Shown piece after piece: positions 45,162 through 52,060 of a DNA stretch of 64,000 nt. Every line of letters begins with the position of its first letter. The stretch's first letter is position 1. The notes beneath the pieces were generated by a model. The model searched no databases. It was not told where the DNA came from and worked only from the letters and a program-made list of their open reading frames with translations. This DNA comes from Saprospiraceae bacterium. Its GTDB lineage: Bacteria > Bacteroidota > Bacteroidia > Chitinophagales > Saprospiraceae. Both the position numbers and the translations under genes were made by a program. The stretch is from NCBI GenBank assembly GCA_028280415.1, contig JANQLV010000060.1:1-64000 (forward strand). The letters run 5' to 3'.

Positions 45162-45187
45162 TTCGCTATCCATTTTAGGCTAGCGAA
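45162..45187. terminator. Bidirectional hairpin between convergent genes
   Basis: TTCGCTA (45162-45168) and TAGCGAA (45181-45187) pair perfectly over a 12-nt loop between the receptor stop (45148) and the end of the convergent endopeptidase gene (stop codon at 45180-45182 lies in the right arm). A T-rich stretch lies on the left side only. Confidence 0.45.
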
Positions 45188-46145
45188 GAGCGAAATCTAT
45201 ATGATAATGATCATCGTGACGGATGGTCACACGGTTTTTCGTAAAAGGAAGATGTCTAATTTTTTCACCGCTCGGGCTGGCTAGTAAATAGGGTCTTAAT
45301 ACCGGATCGAAAATTACTTTCTGGATAGTTAATCCATTTTGCTTCGCTGCTTTTTCCATTTCGTGTAAATGTCGGGCCATCGCTTCATAATCAATTTCCA
45401 GGTTTCCCTTTTTACCTTCATTATCAAATTCCAGGGCATAGCCCCATAGGTTAAAAAGGTGATGAGTTTTATAACTTCTACCCTTTCTCAATAGTGGCGA
45501 CATGAAGTCAACACTCAAACCATTTCGATGTGTCCGATGAGGTAAAAACTGTCCGCCTTTACGCAGGCCCGTTTCTCCCAGTACAAAAGTAATCCCCGGG
45601 CAACTGGTCTTGCAAGCGGCGTATGCTTCCGTCACTGCCTTTCTTAGTCGATCATGTAGAAAAGTTCTGCCAGCCAGGTAACCGGGAAAAGAATAAGTTG
45701 TAAAATTATCGCCGCGAAAATACATCCGCTTGGCATTTTCTATAGAACCATTAGCCACGGTACCTTTCGAGCTACTGGGTTGAGCATTTTCAAATAGCCT
45801 CATAAGCCCGGGAAAGATATACAGGATCATTAATAAAATCACAAGACCGATACCCGTTCCTTTCCAAAACTTTTTGTACCGGACCAATAAATATCTGATC
45901 ATCATAAAAAGCAAAAAATAATACGGAATCATTATCAGATACTTCCAATTCCCCGAAATCCATTTGCCAAAGGGATAGATTAAAATACCCTGCAGATATT
46001 TCACAATAAAATTTGCATCCTTAACTGCATATTTCGAAAAAGTGGGATGGGAAACCACAGCATTGCCAATAGCAGGAATTGCAATATAAAAGCCTGCTGC
46101 CAGAATGGTCATAATGATAACAAAACGGCTTTTGACAAATTTCAT
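45180..46145 (-). CDS. M74-like (MepA-type) murein endopeptidase with N-terminal membrane region
   Basis: 321 residues. The C-terminal half matches penicillin-insensitive murein endopeptidase: HRTHRNGLSVDFMSP (His203, His206, Asp213) and RHDDHYHIDFAL (His313, His315) give the expected metal ligands. Unlike soluble MepA, the first 115 residues hold three probable TM helices (about 7-29, 68-87, 96-115), so the enzyme seems to be anchored in the inner membrane with its active domain in the periplasm. It should cut D-alanyl-meso-DAP cross-links. The polysaccharide flippase gene lies 34 bp upstream on the same strand. Confidence 0.87.
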   Translation of the reverse strand: MKFVKSRFVIIMTILAAGFYIAIPAIGNAVVSHPTFSKYAVKDANFIVKYLQGILIYPFGKWISGNWKYLIMIPYYFLLFMMIRYLLVRYKKFWKGTGIGLVILLMILYIFPGLMRLFENAQPSSSKGTVANGSIENAKRMYFRGDNFTTYSFPGYLAGRTFLHDRLRKAVTEAYAACKTSCPGITFVLGETGLRKGGQFLPHRTHRNGLSVDFMSPLLRKGRSYKTHHLFNLWGYALEFDNEGKKGNLEIDYEAMARHLHEMEKAAKQNGLTIQKVIFDPVLRPYLLASPSGEKIRHLPFTKNRVTIRHDDHYHIDFALR

Positions 46146-46179
46146 TTGAGGTTTCAGTTTACAGGAATGAAGTATATCC

Positions 46180-47670
46180 TTATTTTCTAAATGATAGCAG
46201 TCCCCGTATTTTTTCTTTTTCCATTGTATAAATTATTCCTAAAAACGCAGTAAGCAAACCTGTATTAATCAAAAGAATGAACCAGAAGTTTCCATCTACT
46301 ATGCTTCTGAACAATGTACTCAAATAATAAATCCCAAGAGCCAGTCCAATATAGAGAAACATTCGTCCCATCGGGTATGGGATGGGATAATATATTCGAC
46401 CAATTGCATAACTGGCCAGAGCCATAAAGCCATAACAAAGCAAAGCAGTCCAAGCCGAAGCATAATAACCAATCACCGGAAGCAGAAGTATATTCATCCC
46501 AATCGTAATCACTGCTCCTCCCAAAGAGATATAGGCACCAATAATGGTACGATCACTCAGTTTATACCAAATAGAAAAATTATAGTACAGACCTAAAAAT
46601 AAAAATGCCATCGTCAAAATTGGCACGATCCCTAAGCCTCTGTGAAAATCCGCTCCGATAAAAAACTTTACGATATCAAGATATAAGGTGATCCCCAGAA
46701 AAACCAGGCTCCCTACCAGGGCAAAAGCCTGTCCCACCTGAGCGTAAACTTTTTTCGAGTCCGAACGCTCTACATTTCTAAAAAAGAAAGGCTCGGCGGC
46801 ATAATTAAAAGCCTGAATAAACAAGCTCATCAAAATCGCTAGTTTGGCACAAGCAGCATATACCCCCATATCACTTTGATTCTCCTGAAGGCTGCCTGAC
46901 AAATAATACTTTTGCAAAGGCAGATTAATCAGTTGGTTGGTTACCGCAGCCACTCCGACCACTACCAGGGGCATAGCATACCAGATCATTTTTTTCCAAA
47001 GTACTTTATCAAATTGGAAGCTTAGCTTTTTATACTCCGGAAGTAAGAACAACATTACTGACAGGCTACCAATGAAATTGGCAATAAACACATAGGCAAT
47101 GCGGTTATTAGGATCATAGATTTTTTCAAAAAAACTCCAGCCCCGGTCTATCAGAATTGGACAAAGCTCCAAAAAGAAGAAAATAAAAATGATATTAACG
47201 ACAATATTCAGGGTCTTGACGATAGCAAAGCGGATGGGCCGGTTTTCTAATCTAAGCCGTGCAAATGGAATAGCAACTAAGGTATCCAGGGCTATAATGA
47301 AAATAAACCAGCGAACGTAGTCCGTATGCTGTGGGTATTGCAGAGCATTAGCTATTGGTTGAGCAAATAACAGCATCGCTCCTACAAATAATACGGTGCT
47401 GATCAATAAAGAAATCGAAGCCGTCGAGAAGGTCTTTTCCAATTGATCCTTTTCACTCGCAAAACGGAAAAAAGTAGTTTCCATTCTATAAGTAAAAAAG
47501 ACCATCAACAGTGCAGCATAAGCATACATCTCTGAAACTACGCCATAGTCGTTATCTACAAAAACCCGGGTAAAGTAAGGCGTCAGGATTACATAATTAA
47601 GCAATCGGCTCAATATGCTGCTAATCCCATAAATCATGGTTTCCCCCGCCAGTTTTTTAATCAGCGACAT
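46180..47670 (-). CDS. Polysaccharide flippase (Wzx/MVF-like)
   Basis: 496 residues with about 14 TM helices. The N-terminus KLAGETMIYGISSILSRLLNYVILTPYFTR is typical of oligosaccharide-lipid flippases of the MOP superfamily found in Bacteroidota. It should move a lipid-linked glycan across the inner membrane. It is not next to glycosyltransferases, so the glycan is unknown. It precedes the murein endopeptidase gene in a two-gene unit. Confidence 0.9.
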   Translation of the reverse strand: MSLIKKLAGETMIYGISSILSRLLNYVILTPYFTRVFVDNDYGVVSEMYAYAALLMVFFTYRMETTFFRFASEKDQLEKTFSTASISLLISTVLFVGAMLLFAQPIANALQYPQHTDYVRWFIFIIALDTLVAIPFARLRLENRPIRFAIVKTLNIVVNIIFIFFFLELCPILIDRGWSFFEKIYDPNNRIAYVFIANFIGSLSVMLFLLPEYKKLSFQFDKVLWKKMIWYAMPLVVVGVAAVTNQLINLPLQKYYLSGSLQENQSDMGVYAACAKLAILMSLFIQAFNYAAEPFFFRNVERSDSKKVYAQVGQAFALVGSLVFLGITLYLDIVKFFIGADFHRGLGIVPILTMAFLFLGLYYNFSIWYKLSDRTIIGAYISLGGAVITIGMNILLLPVIGYYASAWTALLCYGFMALASYAIGRIYYPIPYPMGRMFLYIGLALGIYYLSTLFRSIVDGNFWFILLINTGLLTAFLGIIYTMEKEKIRGLLSFRK

Positions 47671-47748
47671 TTACTTGTACTTCGTTATAAATAATAAACG
47701 AGCCACAAGATTAAGTATTTCCCAATAAAATTCGAATGAAGGACTAAT

Positions 47749-48489
47749 TTATTGAAGCTGATCCAATATTTTTTGTGCAGCAGGATATTGAAATTCCTCC
47801 GGCTGAATCCTTTGAAGCTGTGATTTTGTCAATTCGATATCGCCATTATGCAGGTAAGCCAGGGCCAAATACCAGCGACTTTGTTCGGCAAAAAGGGGAT
47901 GCTCCTGCCGGATAATTTCTTTTAATAAGGGAATTGCCTGCGCGGAATTGTCTAATGCTAATTCGGAAATCGCCAGATAAAACTGAAAAACGACTTCTCC
48001 CTGATTTTCCGCTTCCAGTTGTCGAAAAGCTTTGGCAGCGTTTTCATAAGCCGCGGCCTCATAGGCACTAGCGGCTTCTGCTACCAGAGTCGGAAGGCTG
48101 GCCCTTTGGTTCATCACCATATTATAAGGTTCAAAATTTGAAGCAAACAAGGCTTCCGGAGCATGCGTAGCCGGTGTTTTCAGGAATTGATAGGCTAATA
48201 GTAAAATCAAAACGGTCGCAGCAATCGCAGCGATTCGACGAAAGGCTAAAAAACGTACTTTTTTTTCGGTCACCGGAGCTTGCCACCTTTGATTTATCGC
48301 TTTAAGCTCAGCCCTGAACTGATGGACCTCTGTTCCTCCCAGGGTTTCTGCAAGCTGCTGATGTAGTTCCAGTTCTTCGCGCAAAGCAGGATCGTTTTCG
48401 AGTTTCCGTTCAAAATCCGATCGCTCTGATGCACTCAGTTGCTGGTCTAAATAACGCTCAATTAAATCATATTTTTGTTCATCTGTCAT
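47749..48489 (-). CDS. Anti-sigma-factor-like membrane protein with TPR-like periplasmic domain
   Basis: 246 residues. The N-terminal 70 residues (LIERYLDQQLSASERSDFERKLENDP) have the form of a zinc-less anti-sigma domain found in Bacteroidota; there is no HxxxCxxC zinc motif. One TM helix spans about 84-103. The rest (about 130-245) consists of helical hairpins that resemble TPR units (AAKAFRQLEAENQ, AIPLLKEIIRQEHP, WYLALAYLHNGD). The gene starts 44 bp after the ECF sigma gene, so it is probably its membrane-bound inhibitor, with the outer helical domain sensing the envelope. Confidence 0.83.
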   Translation of the reverse strand: MTDEQKYDLIERYLDQQLSASERSDFERKLENDPALREELELHQQLAETLGGTEVHQFRAELKAINQRWQAPVTEKKVRFLAFRRIAAIAATVLILLLAYQFLKTPATHAPEALFASNFEPYNMVMNQRASLPTLVAEAASAYEAAAYENAAKAFRQLEAENQGEVVFQFYLAISELALDNSAQAIPLLKEIIRQEHPLFAEQSRWYLALAYLHNGDIELTKSQLQRIQPEEFQYPAAQKILDQLQ

Positions 48490-48533
48490 TTGGTGCAGAT
48501 TAGAGATAATTAATTCGATCTTCAGGCGTTGAT

Positions 48534-49118
48534 CTATTTTTTAGTTAGTTCTTTGTATAAAGGATCAGCCTGAATTGCTTTTGTGAGTTTCTCTTTGCAA
48601 ATAAATTTTCGCTTTTTGATATAGTTCTCACTGGTATCCAATTTGGCGGCAATAGTTTTAAGTGAAACTTTATCAAAAAACCACTGCAAAATTTTTCTAC
48701 AATTTTCTCCCAGTGCGTCAAAATGTTTAAAATAAAGTTGTTCTCTCTCTGAAGCTTCAATACGTCGGATGATCTCTTCATCCAGTTCAACTAGTTCAAT
48801 ATCTTCCAAGGGTGATACTGCAGATCGATTTTTATTTCTCAATCGTGTCAGCCATAGATTTCGACACATGATCCGTAGAAAACTTTTCAAGGTACAGGTT
48901 AATACCAGCTCTTCTTTCTGTAGCTTTCCATACAAGGCCAGCAGTGCTTCCTGAAAAATATCTTTGGCATCAGCCTCTGTACCCTGGTTGGTTTTAATCC
49001 AATTAATCACAGCTGGTAAAGCCAGATCATACACTCTTTCGATCACTTGACTATCTGCCTTAACCAGTCCTTCCAGCAATTGTCGATCCTGCGGATTAGA
49101 TGCCTTGATTACCTTCAT
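48534..49118 (-). CDS. ECF-type RNA polymerase sigma factor
   Basis: 194 residues. Region 2 includes DAKDIFQEALLALYGKL (about 45-62) and CRNLWLTRLRNKNR; region 4 includes LGENCRKILQWFFDKVSLKT and a helix-turn-helix ending KKRKFICKEKL. This is a sigma-70 family member of the extracytoplasmic function type. A GGGGTAACCT/TATATG pair is shared by its own upstream region and by that of the pore-former gene at 50146. The TATATG overlaps the annotated ATG, so either translation starts further in (for example near residues 14-15, giving LLEGLVKADSQV) or the element works differently. An anti-sigma gene follows. Confidence 0.92.
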   Translation of the reverse strand: MKVIKASNPQDRQLLEGLVKADSQVIERVYDLALPAVINWIKTNQGTEADAKDIFQEALLALYGKLQKEELVLTCTLKSFLRIMCRNLWLTRLRNKNRSAVSPLEDIELVELDEEIIRRIEASEREQLYFKHFDALGENCRKILQWFFDKVSLKTIAAKLDTSENYIKKRKFICKEKLTKAIQADPLYKELTKK

Positions 49119-49157
49119 ATAACCAAAGTACGAAAAAGGTTACCCCTTTGCCAAAAA
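49116..49157 (-). promoter_or_regulatory. Upstream region of the ECF sigma gene, with element shared with the pore-former gene
   Basis: On the minus strand: TTTTTG (49157-49152), GGGGTAACCT (49146-49137), TACTTTG (49130-49124) and TATATG (49121-49116). Two readings are possible. TTTTTG, a 21-nt spacer and TACTTTG (near TAnnTTTG) would be a housekeeping promoter with GGGGTAACCT as an operator inside it. Alternatively GGGGTAACCT and TATATG, 15 nt apart, form an ECF-type promoter, as in the identical arrangement at 50053-50083. Confidence 0.5.
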
Positions 49158-49234
49158 GAATTTTGAAAAATGGCATTCATCTCTTGATTCCCGAGGTTTG
49201 GATTTGGAAAGACAAGAATATCGAACCCCAAAAT

Positions 49235-49909
49235 CTAATGCTTTGCATCTTCTTTAATAAGGTGTGGAAACTTCGCCTGGAAGCGTTTCAACCGGGGAAT
49301 GGATACCGCTCGGATGTAGCCGTGATCAGGATGGCGTTTTTCAAAATCCTGATGATAATCTTCTCCAAGCCAGAACTTTTGGAAAGGCTTGATTTCAGCA
49401 GCTACTTTTTGAGGCGCAATGGCTTTATTGATCTTCTCAACTTTTTCTTCGATAATTTTTTTCTGTTCTTCGTTTTGATAAAAAACAATAGAACGATACT
49501 GTGAACCTCGATCCGGGCCCTGGCCATTAACCTGGCTTACATCCTGTGAGCCAAAATAAACATCCACCAGCGTAGCAAAACTCACCACCTCAGGATCATA
49601 GATAATTTCCACCGCCTCAGCATGACCAGTACGGCCGGTATTAGAAGATTCGTAGGTAGGATTTTCGGTATGTCCCCCGGAATAACCGGAGATAGACTCT
49701 TTTACACCTTTGACACTTTCGTAAATTGCTTCTACGCACCAAAAACAACCCGAAGCAAAATAAGCTTTTTCCAATCCTTCCGCCGTAGCTGCTACTTTTA
49801 CCGGTTGAGCATTTTCTGAAGCTTGCTTAACATTATCTGTATTTGGTGTTTGACATGCCCCAAAAGTCAAAATCGAAAATAATAAGAAAGCTATATTGGC
49901 AATTTTCAT
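49235..49909 (-). CDS. msrA: Peptide-methionine (S)-S-oxide reductase, lipoprotein form
   Basis: 224 residues. The signal peptide ends in FGAC with lipid-anchored Cys19. The MsrA domain starts about residue 48 and has the catalytic Cys55 in FASGCFWCVE, then YSGGHTENPTYE, GRTGHAEAV and QDVSQVNGQGPDRGSQYRS. It repairs oxidised methionine in envelope proteins. It lies between the sigma/anti-sigma pair and the divergent pore-former gene. It is transcribed leftward, toward the sigma gene's upstream region. Confidence 0.95.
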   Translation of the reverse strand: MKIANIAFLLFSILTFGACQTPNTDNVKQASENAQPVKVAATAEGLEKAYFASGCFWCVEAIYESVKGVKESISGYSGGHTENPTYESSNTGRTGHAEAVEIIYDPEVVSFATLVDVYFGSQDVSQVNGQGPDRGSQYRSIVFYQNEEQKKIIEEKVEKINKAIAPQKVAAEIKPFQKFWLGEDYHQDFEKRHPDHGYIRAVSIPRLKRFQAKFPHLIKEDAKH

Positions 49910-50052
49910 CTTTTAGAATTTTATATGGTGTAAAAATGATACATCGTGAATAACATAACTAATGAATTTTTAGAAAGTTCATTGTAGAAATCCCTGCTTC
50001 TTCCTCGTCCTTGTCGTAGTCAAGATATTTTTTTCATTTTTTTAACATCCTG

Positions 50053-50083
50053 GGGGTAACCTCTGTTCGCCTTCCGCTATATG
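50053..50083 (+). promoter_or_regulatory. GGGGTAACCT...TATATG element ahead of the pore-former gene
   Basis: GGGGTAACCT (50053-50062) and TATATG (50078-50083) are separated by 15 nt, exactly as upstream of the ECF sigma gene (49146-49137 and 49121-49116). The spacers share C-T-T at the same positions. Transcription from such an ECF-type promoter would start near 50090 and leave a leader of about 55 nt before ATG 50146. The rest of the 236-bp gap holds no gene. Confidence 0.55.
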
Positions 50084-50145
50084 GAAGCAAACAAACCTTT
50101 TTATTCTAATACGGGCTCGCCCCAGGCCCCGTAAAACCAAGAAAA

Positions 50146-51972
50146 ATGAAAAAGACAATATTAAAATTACTTAGCTTGCTTCTATTAATTTCGATAATTT
50201 CAATTAGCTGTAAAAAAGATGATATGGGTGAAATCGGGGAAGGTACTTTCCGTGCCGTAATCGATGGAGGCGGAGGATTTAGCCAGCCGCAGATGAGTGA
50301 AGAGACTACAGTTACGGAGGTTTATACCGAGGAAAGAGACGGCGTCAACTGGGAATGTACTACCGAATCCGTGAGTATCCAGGATGGAGCCGGTGGCAAT
50401 GAAGGCTTCCCGCTATTCTCTCCAAACTCTAATGTAATCTATCCCGGAAATATGCTACAAGGTAAATCCCTCAACCAGGGAACTCCAGATATTATCGCCG
50501 TAGAACGAGCAGGTGGGGTCATCTCCACAGATGTTGTAGACGGGAATATTCAATCGAGTTTTGAAGTAGATAAGATTGCCAAAAGTACGGTGACCGATGC
50601 CATTAACAATATTATCAATGGAAGTACCGGCATCGTACCGGCCAATTTCAGTTTGGGAATTAAAAACATTCAAAGCCGGGAACAATTTGCACTTGAACTG
50701 GGGGTAGATGTCAATTCTACTTTTGTAGACCTTGAAGGCAAACTAAATTATAGCTCCGTTTCTGAAAAAAATACGTTCGTGGTCAACCTCAACCAGAGTT
50801 TTTATACTATGAGTTATGATATCCCAACTTCCATGGATCAACTATTTGCTCCTTCTGTCACACCAGAGGATTTAGCCCGGTATGTCGGTCCAAATAATCC
50901 GGCTACCTATATTTCTGATGTAACTTATGGGCGTATCTTTTATATGCTGGTTTCCTCTTCTTCTTCCGTTACAGAAATGGACGCTGCAATCAATGCTTCG
51001 TTCAATGGGGTAGCTACCGATGTGGAAGCCAATATCGAAACAAGTTACTTAAATACCCTTGATGAGTTGACCATTACCGTTTTCGCTTATGGTGGTGATG
51101 CCAATACCTCTCTGCTTACCGTTGGTACAACTGATTTAAGCGATCTGGCTAGTTTGCTCTCTGAAAGTTCAAACATCCGATCCGGAAAGCCTATCTCTTA
51201 TGTGGTGCGAAGTGTTTATAATAATCAAATTGTAAGCACCCAATTGGCAACAAATTATGATGTAACGAATTGTGTTCCTACCGGTGCGGACGGCGCCCCT
51301 CCTTATACTGAGCACTGGACCGGAAATGTCATCTCGGCAATGGGACCGGTTGGTGCAGCTTTCAATACCTATGGGACAGAGTTTATTTTGATTAACCAAG
51401 CCGGGGATCAATGGATGCGCAGTAATACCGGTGTACTCGAAGGGCCTTTCCATATCGATGAACTCGGTACTGAGCCTTGTCCATTCAGCAGTATTGGTGC
51501 AGCTTGTAATATTGACGGTAATCAAAACGGAGAATATTACCTACAGGTTTTTGACGGTACCGGAACACAATACTCTTATCTAAACCCCTCTTCCGGGAAC
51601 TGGCTGAATGTACGCCCTATCTCTGATCTTGCTCTGGGAGACAATCCATTCGGGGCAGTAGGTATCGGGGCAGTGGCTTTTAATTACAAAGACCCGCTCG
51701 GACCTGCAGGAAGATATATGTTTAATAAGCAAGGAGATAAGTACGTACATTATGCCAATAATCCAAACTCCTTTGGAAACACCCATGATTTATATGATTG
51801 GGGACCGGATGGAAGTATCACTCAGCATTTCAGCAATGTAGGCGCAGCAATAGGTTTCTTCATCGGGAATTTGCGTTACTTCATTTTATTTAATGACTTG
51901 GGAACCCAATACATCTACTACGGTAACCTCAATGGTAATGGTACGGAAGTGATCGGACCCTTTGATTTATAA
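50146..51972 (+). CDS. Cholesterol-dependent-cytolysin-like (CDCL) lipoprotein with hemopexin-like C-terminus
   Basis: 608 residues. The signal peptide ends ISISC (Cys22), so it is a lipoprotein. Residues about 85-375 match the pore-forming core of thiol-activated cytolysins: NVIYPGNML (96-104), TYISDVTYGRIFYMLVSSS (254-272), YGGDANTS (315-322), GKPISYVV (347-354) and NNQIVSTQLATNYDV (359-373). CDC domain 4 with its Trp-rich undecapeptide is missing. Instead residues about 402-608 hold four repeats, each opening with (V/I)GAA or IGAV and containing a GxxY/W core (AGDQWMR, GTGTQYSYL, GDKYVHY, LGTQYIYY), which look like a four-bladed hemopexin-type propeller. Bacteroidota CDCL proteins are reported to form pores in bacterial membranes after proteolytic activation. 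Here it lies between msrA and an exported CHAT protease gene. The core is confident; the propeller is inference. Confidence 0.88.
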   Translation: MKKTILKLLSLLLLISIISISCKKDDMGEIGEGTFRAVIDGGGGFSQPQMSEETTVTEVYTEERDGVNWECTTESVSIQDGAGGNEGFPLFSPNSNVIYPGNMLQGKSLNQGTPDIIAVERAGGVISTDVVDGNIQSSFEVDKIAKSTVTDAINNIINGSTGIVPANFSLGIKNIQSREQFALELGVDVNSTFVDLEGKLNYSSVSEKNTFVVNLNQSFYTMSYDIPTSMDQLFAPSVTPEDLARYVGPNNPATYISDVTYGRIFYMLVSSSSSVTEMDAAINASFNGVATDVEANIETSYLNTLDELTITVFAYGGDANTSLLTVGTTDLSDLASLLSESSNIRSGKPISYVVRSVYNNQIVSTQLATNYDVTNCVPTGADGAPPYTEHWTGNVISAMGPVGAAFNTYGTEFILINQAGDQWMRSNTGVLEGPFHIDELGTEPCPFSSIGAACNIDGNQNGEYYLQVFDGTGTQYSYLNPSSGNWLNVRPISDLALGDNPFGAVGIGAVAFNYKDPLGPAGRYMFNKQGDKYVHYANNPNSFGNTHDLYDWGPDGSITQHFSNVGAAIGFFIGNLRYFILFNDLGTQYIYYGNLNGNGTEVIGPFDL

Positions 51973-51979
51973 TTCGACT

Positions 51980-52020
51980 TTCGTTGTTCGTCTTTCAAGA
52001 TTCGGAGGACGAACAACGAA
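51980..52020 (+). terminator. Perfect 13-bp stem-loop after the pore-former gene
   Basis: TTCGTTGTTCGTC (51980-51992) and GACGAACAACGAA (52008-52020) pair perfectly over a 15-nt loop, 8 bp after the stop codon. TTATTT follows. It could end transcription or set a lower level of read-through into the CHAT gene at 52061. Without a strong T-run an mRNA-stabilising role is also possible. Confidence 0.6.
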
Positions 52021-52060
52021 TTATTTCTCGTACCTTTATTAGCAGATCTTCACTTCAACA

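Noticed and set aside
50146-51972. Gasdermin assignment for the pore-former
   Set aside because: The CHAT neighbour suggested gasdermin, but the motifs are those of thiol-activated cytolysins and the protein is exported and larger.
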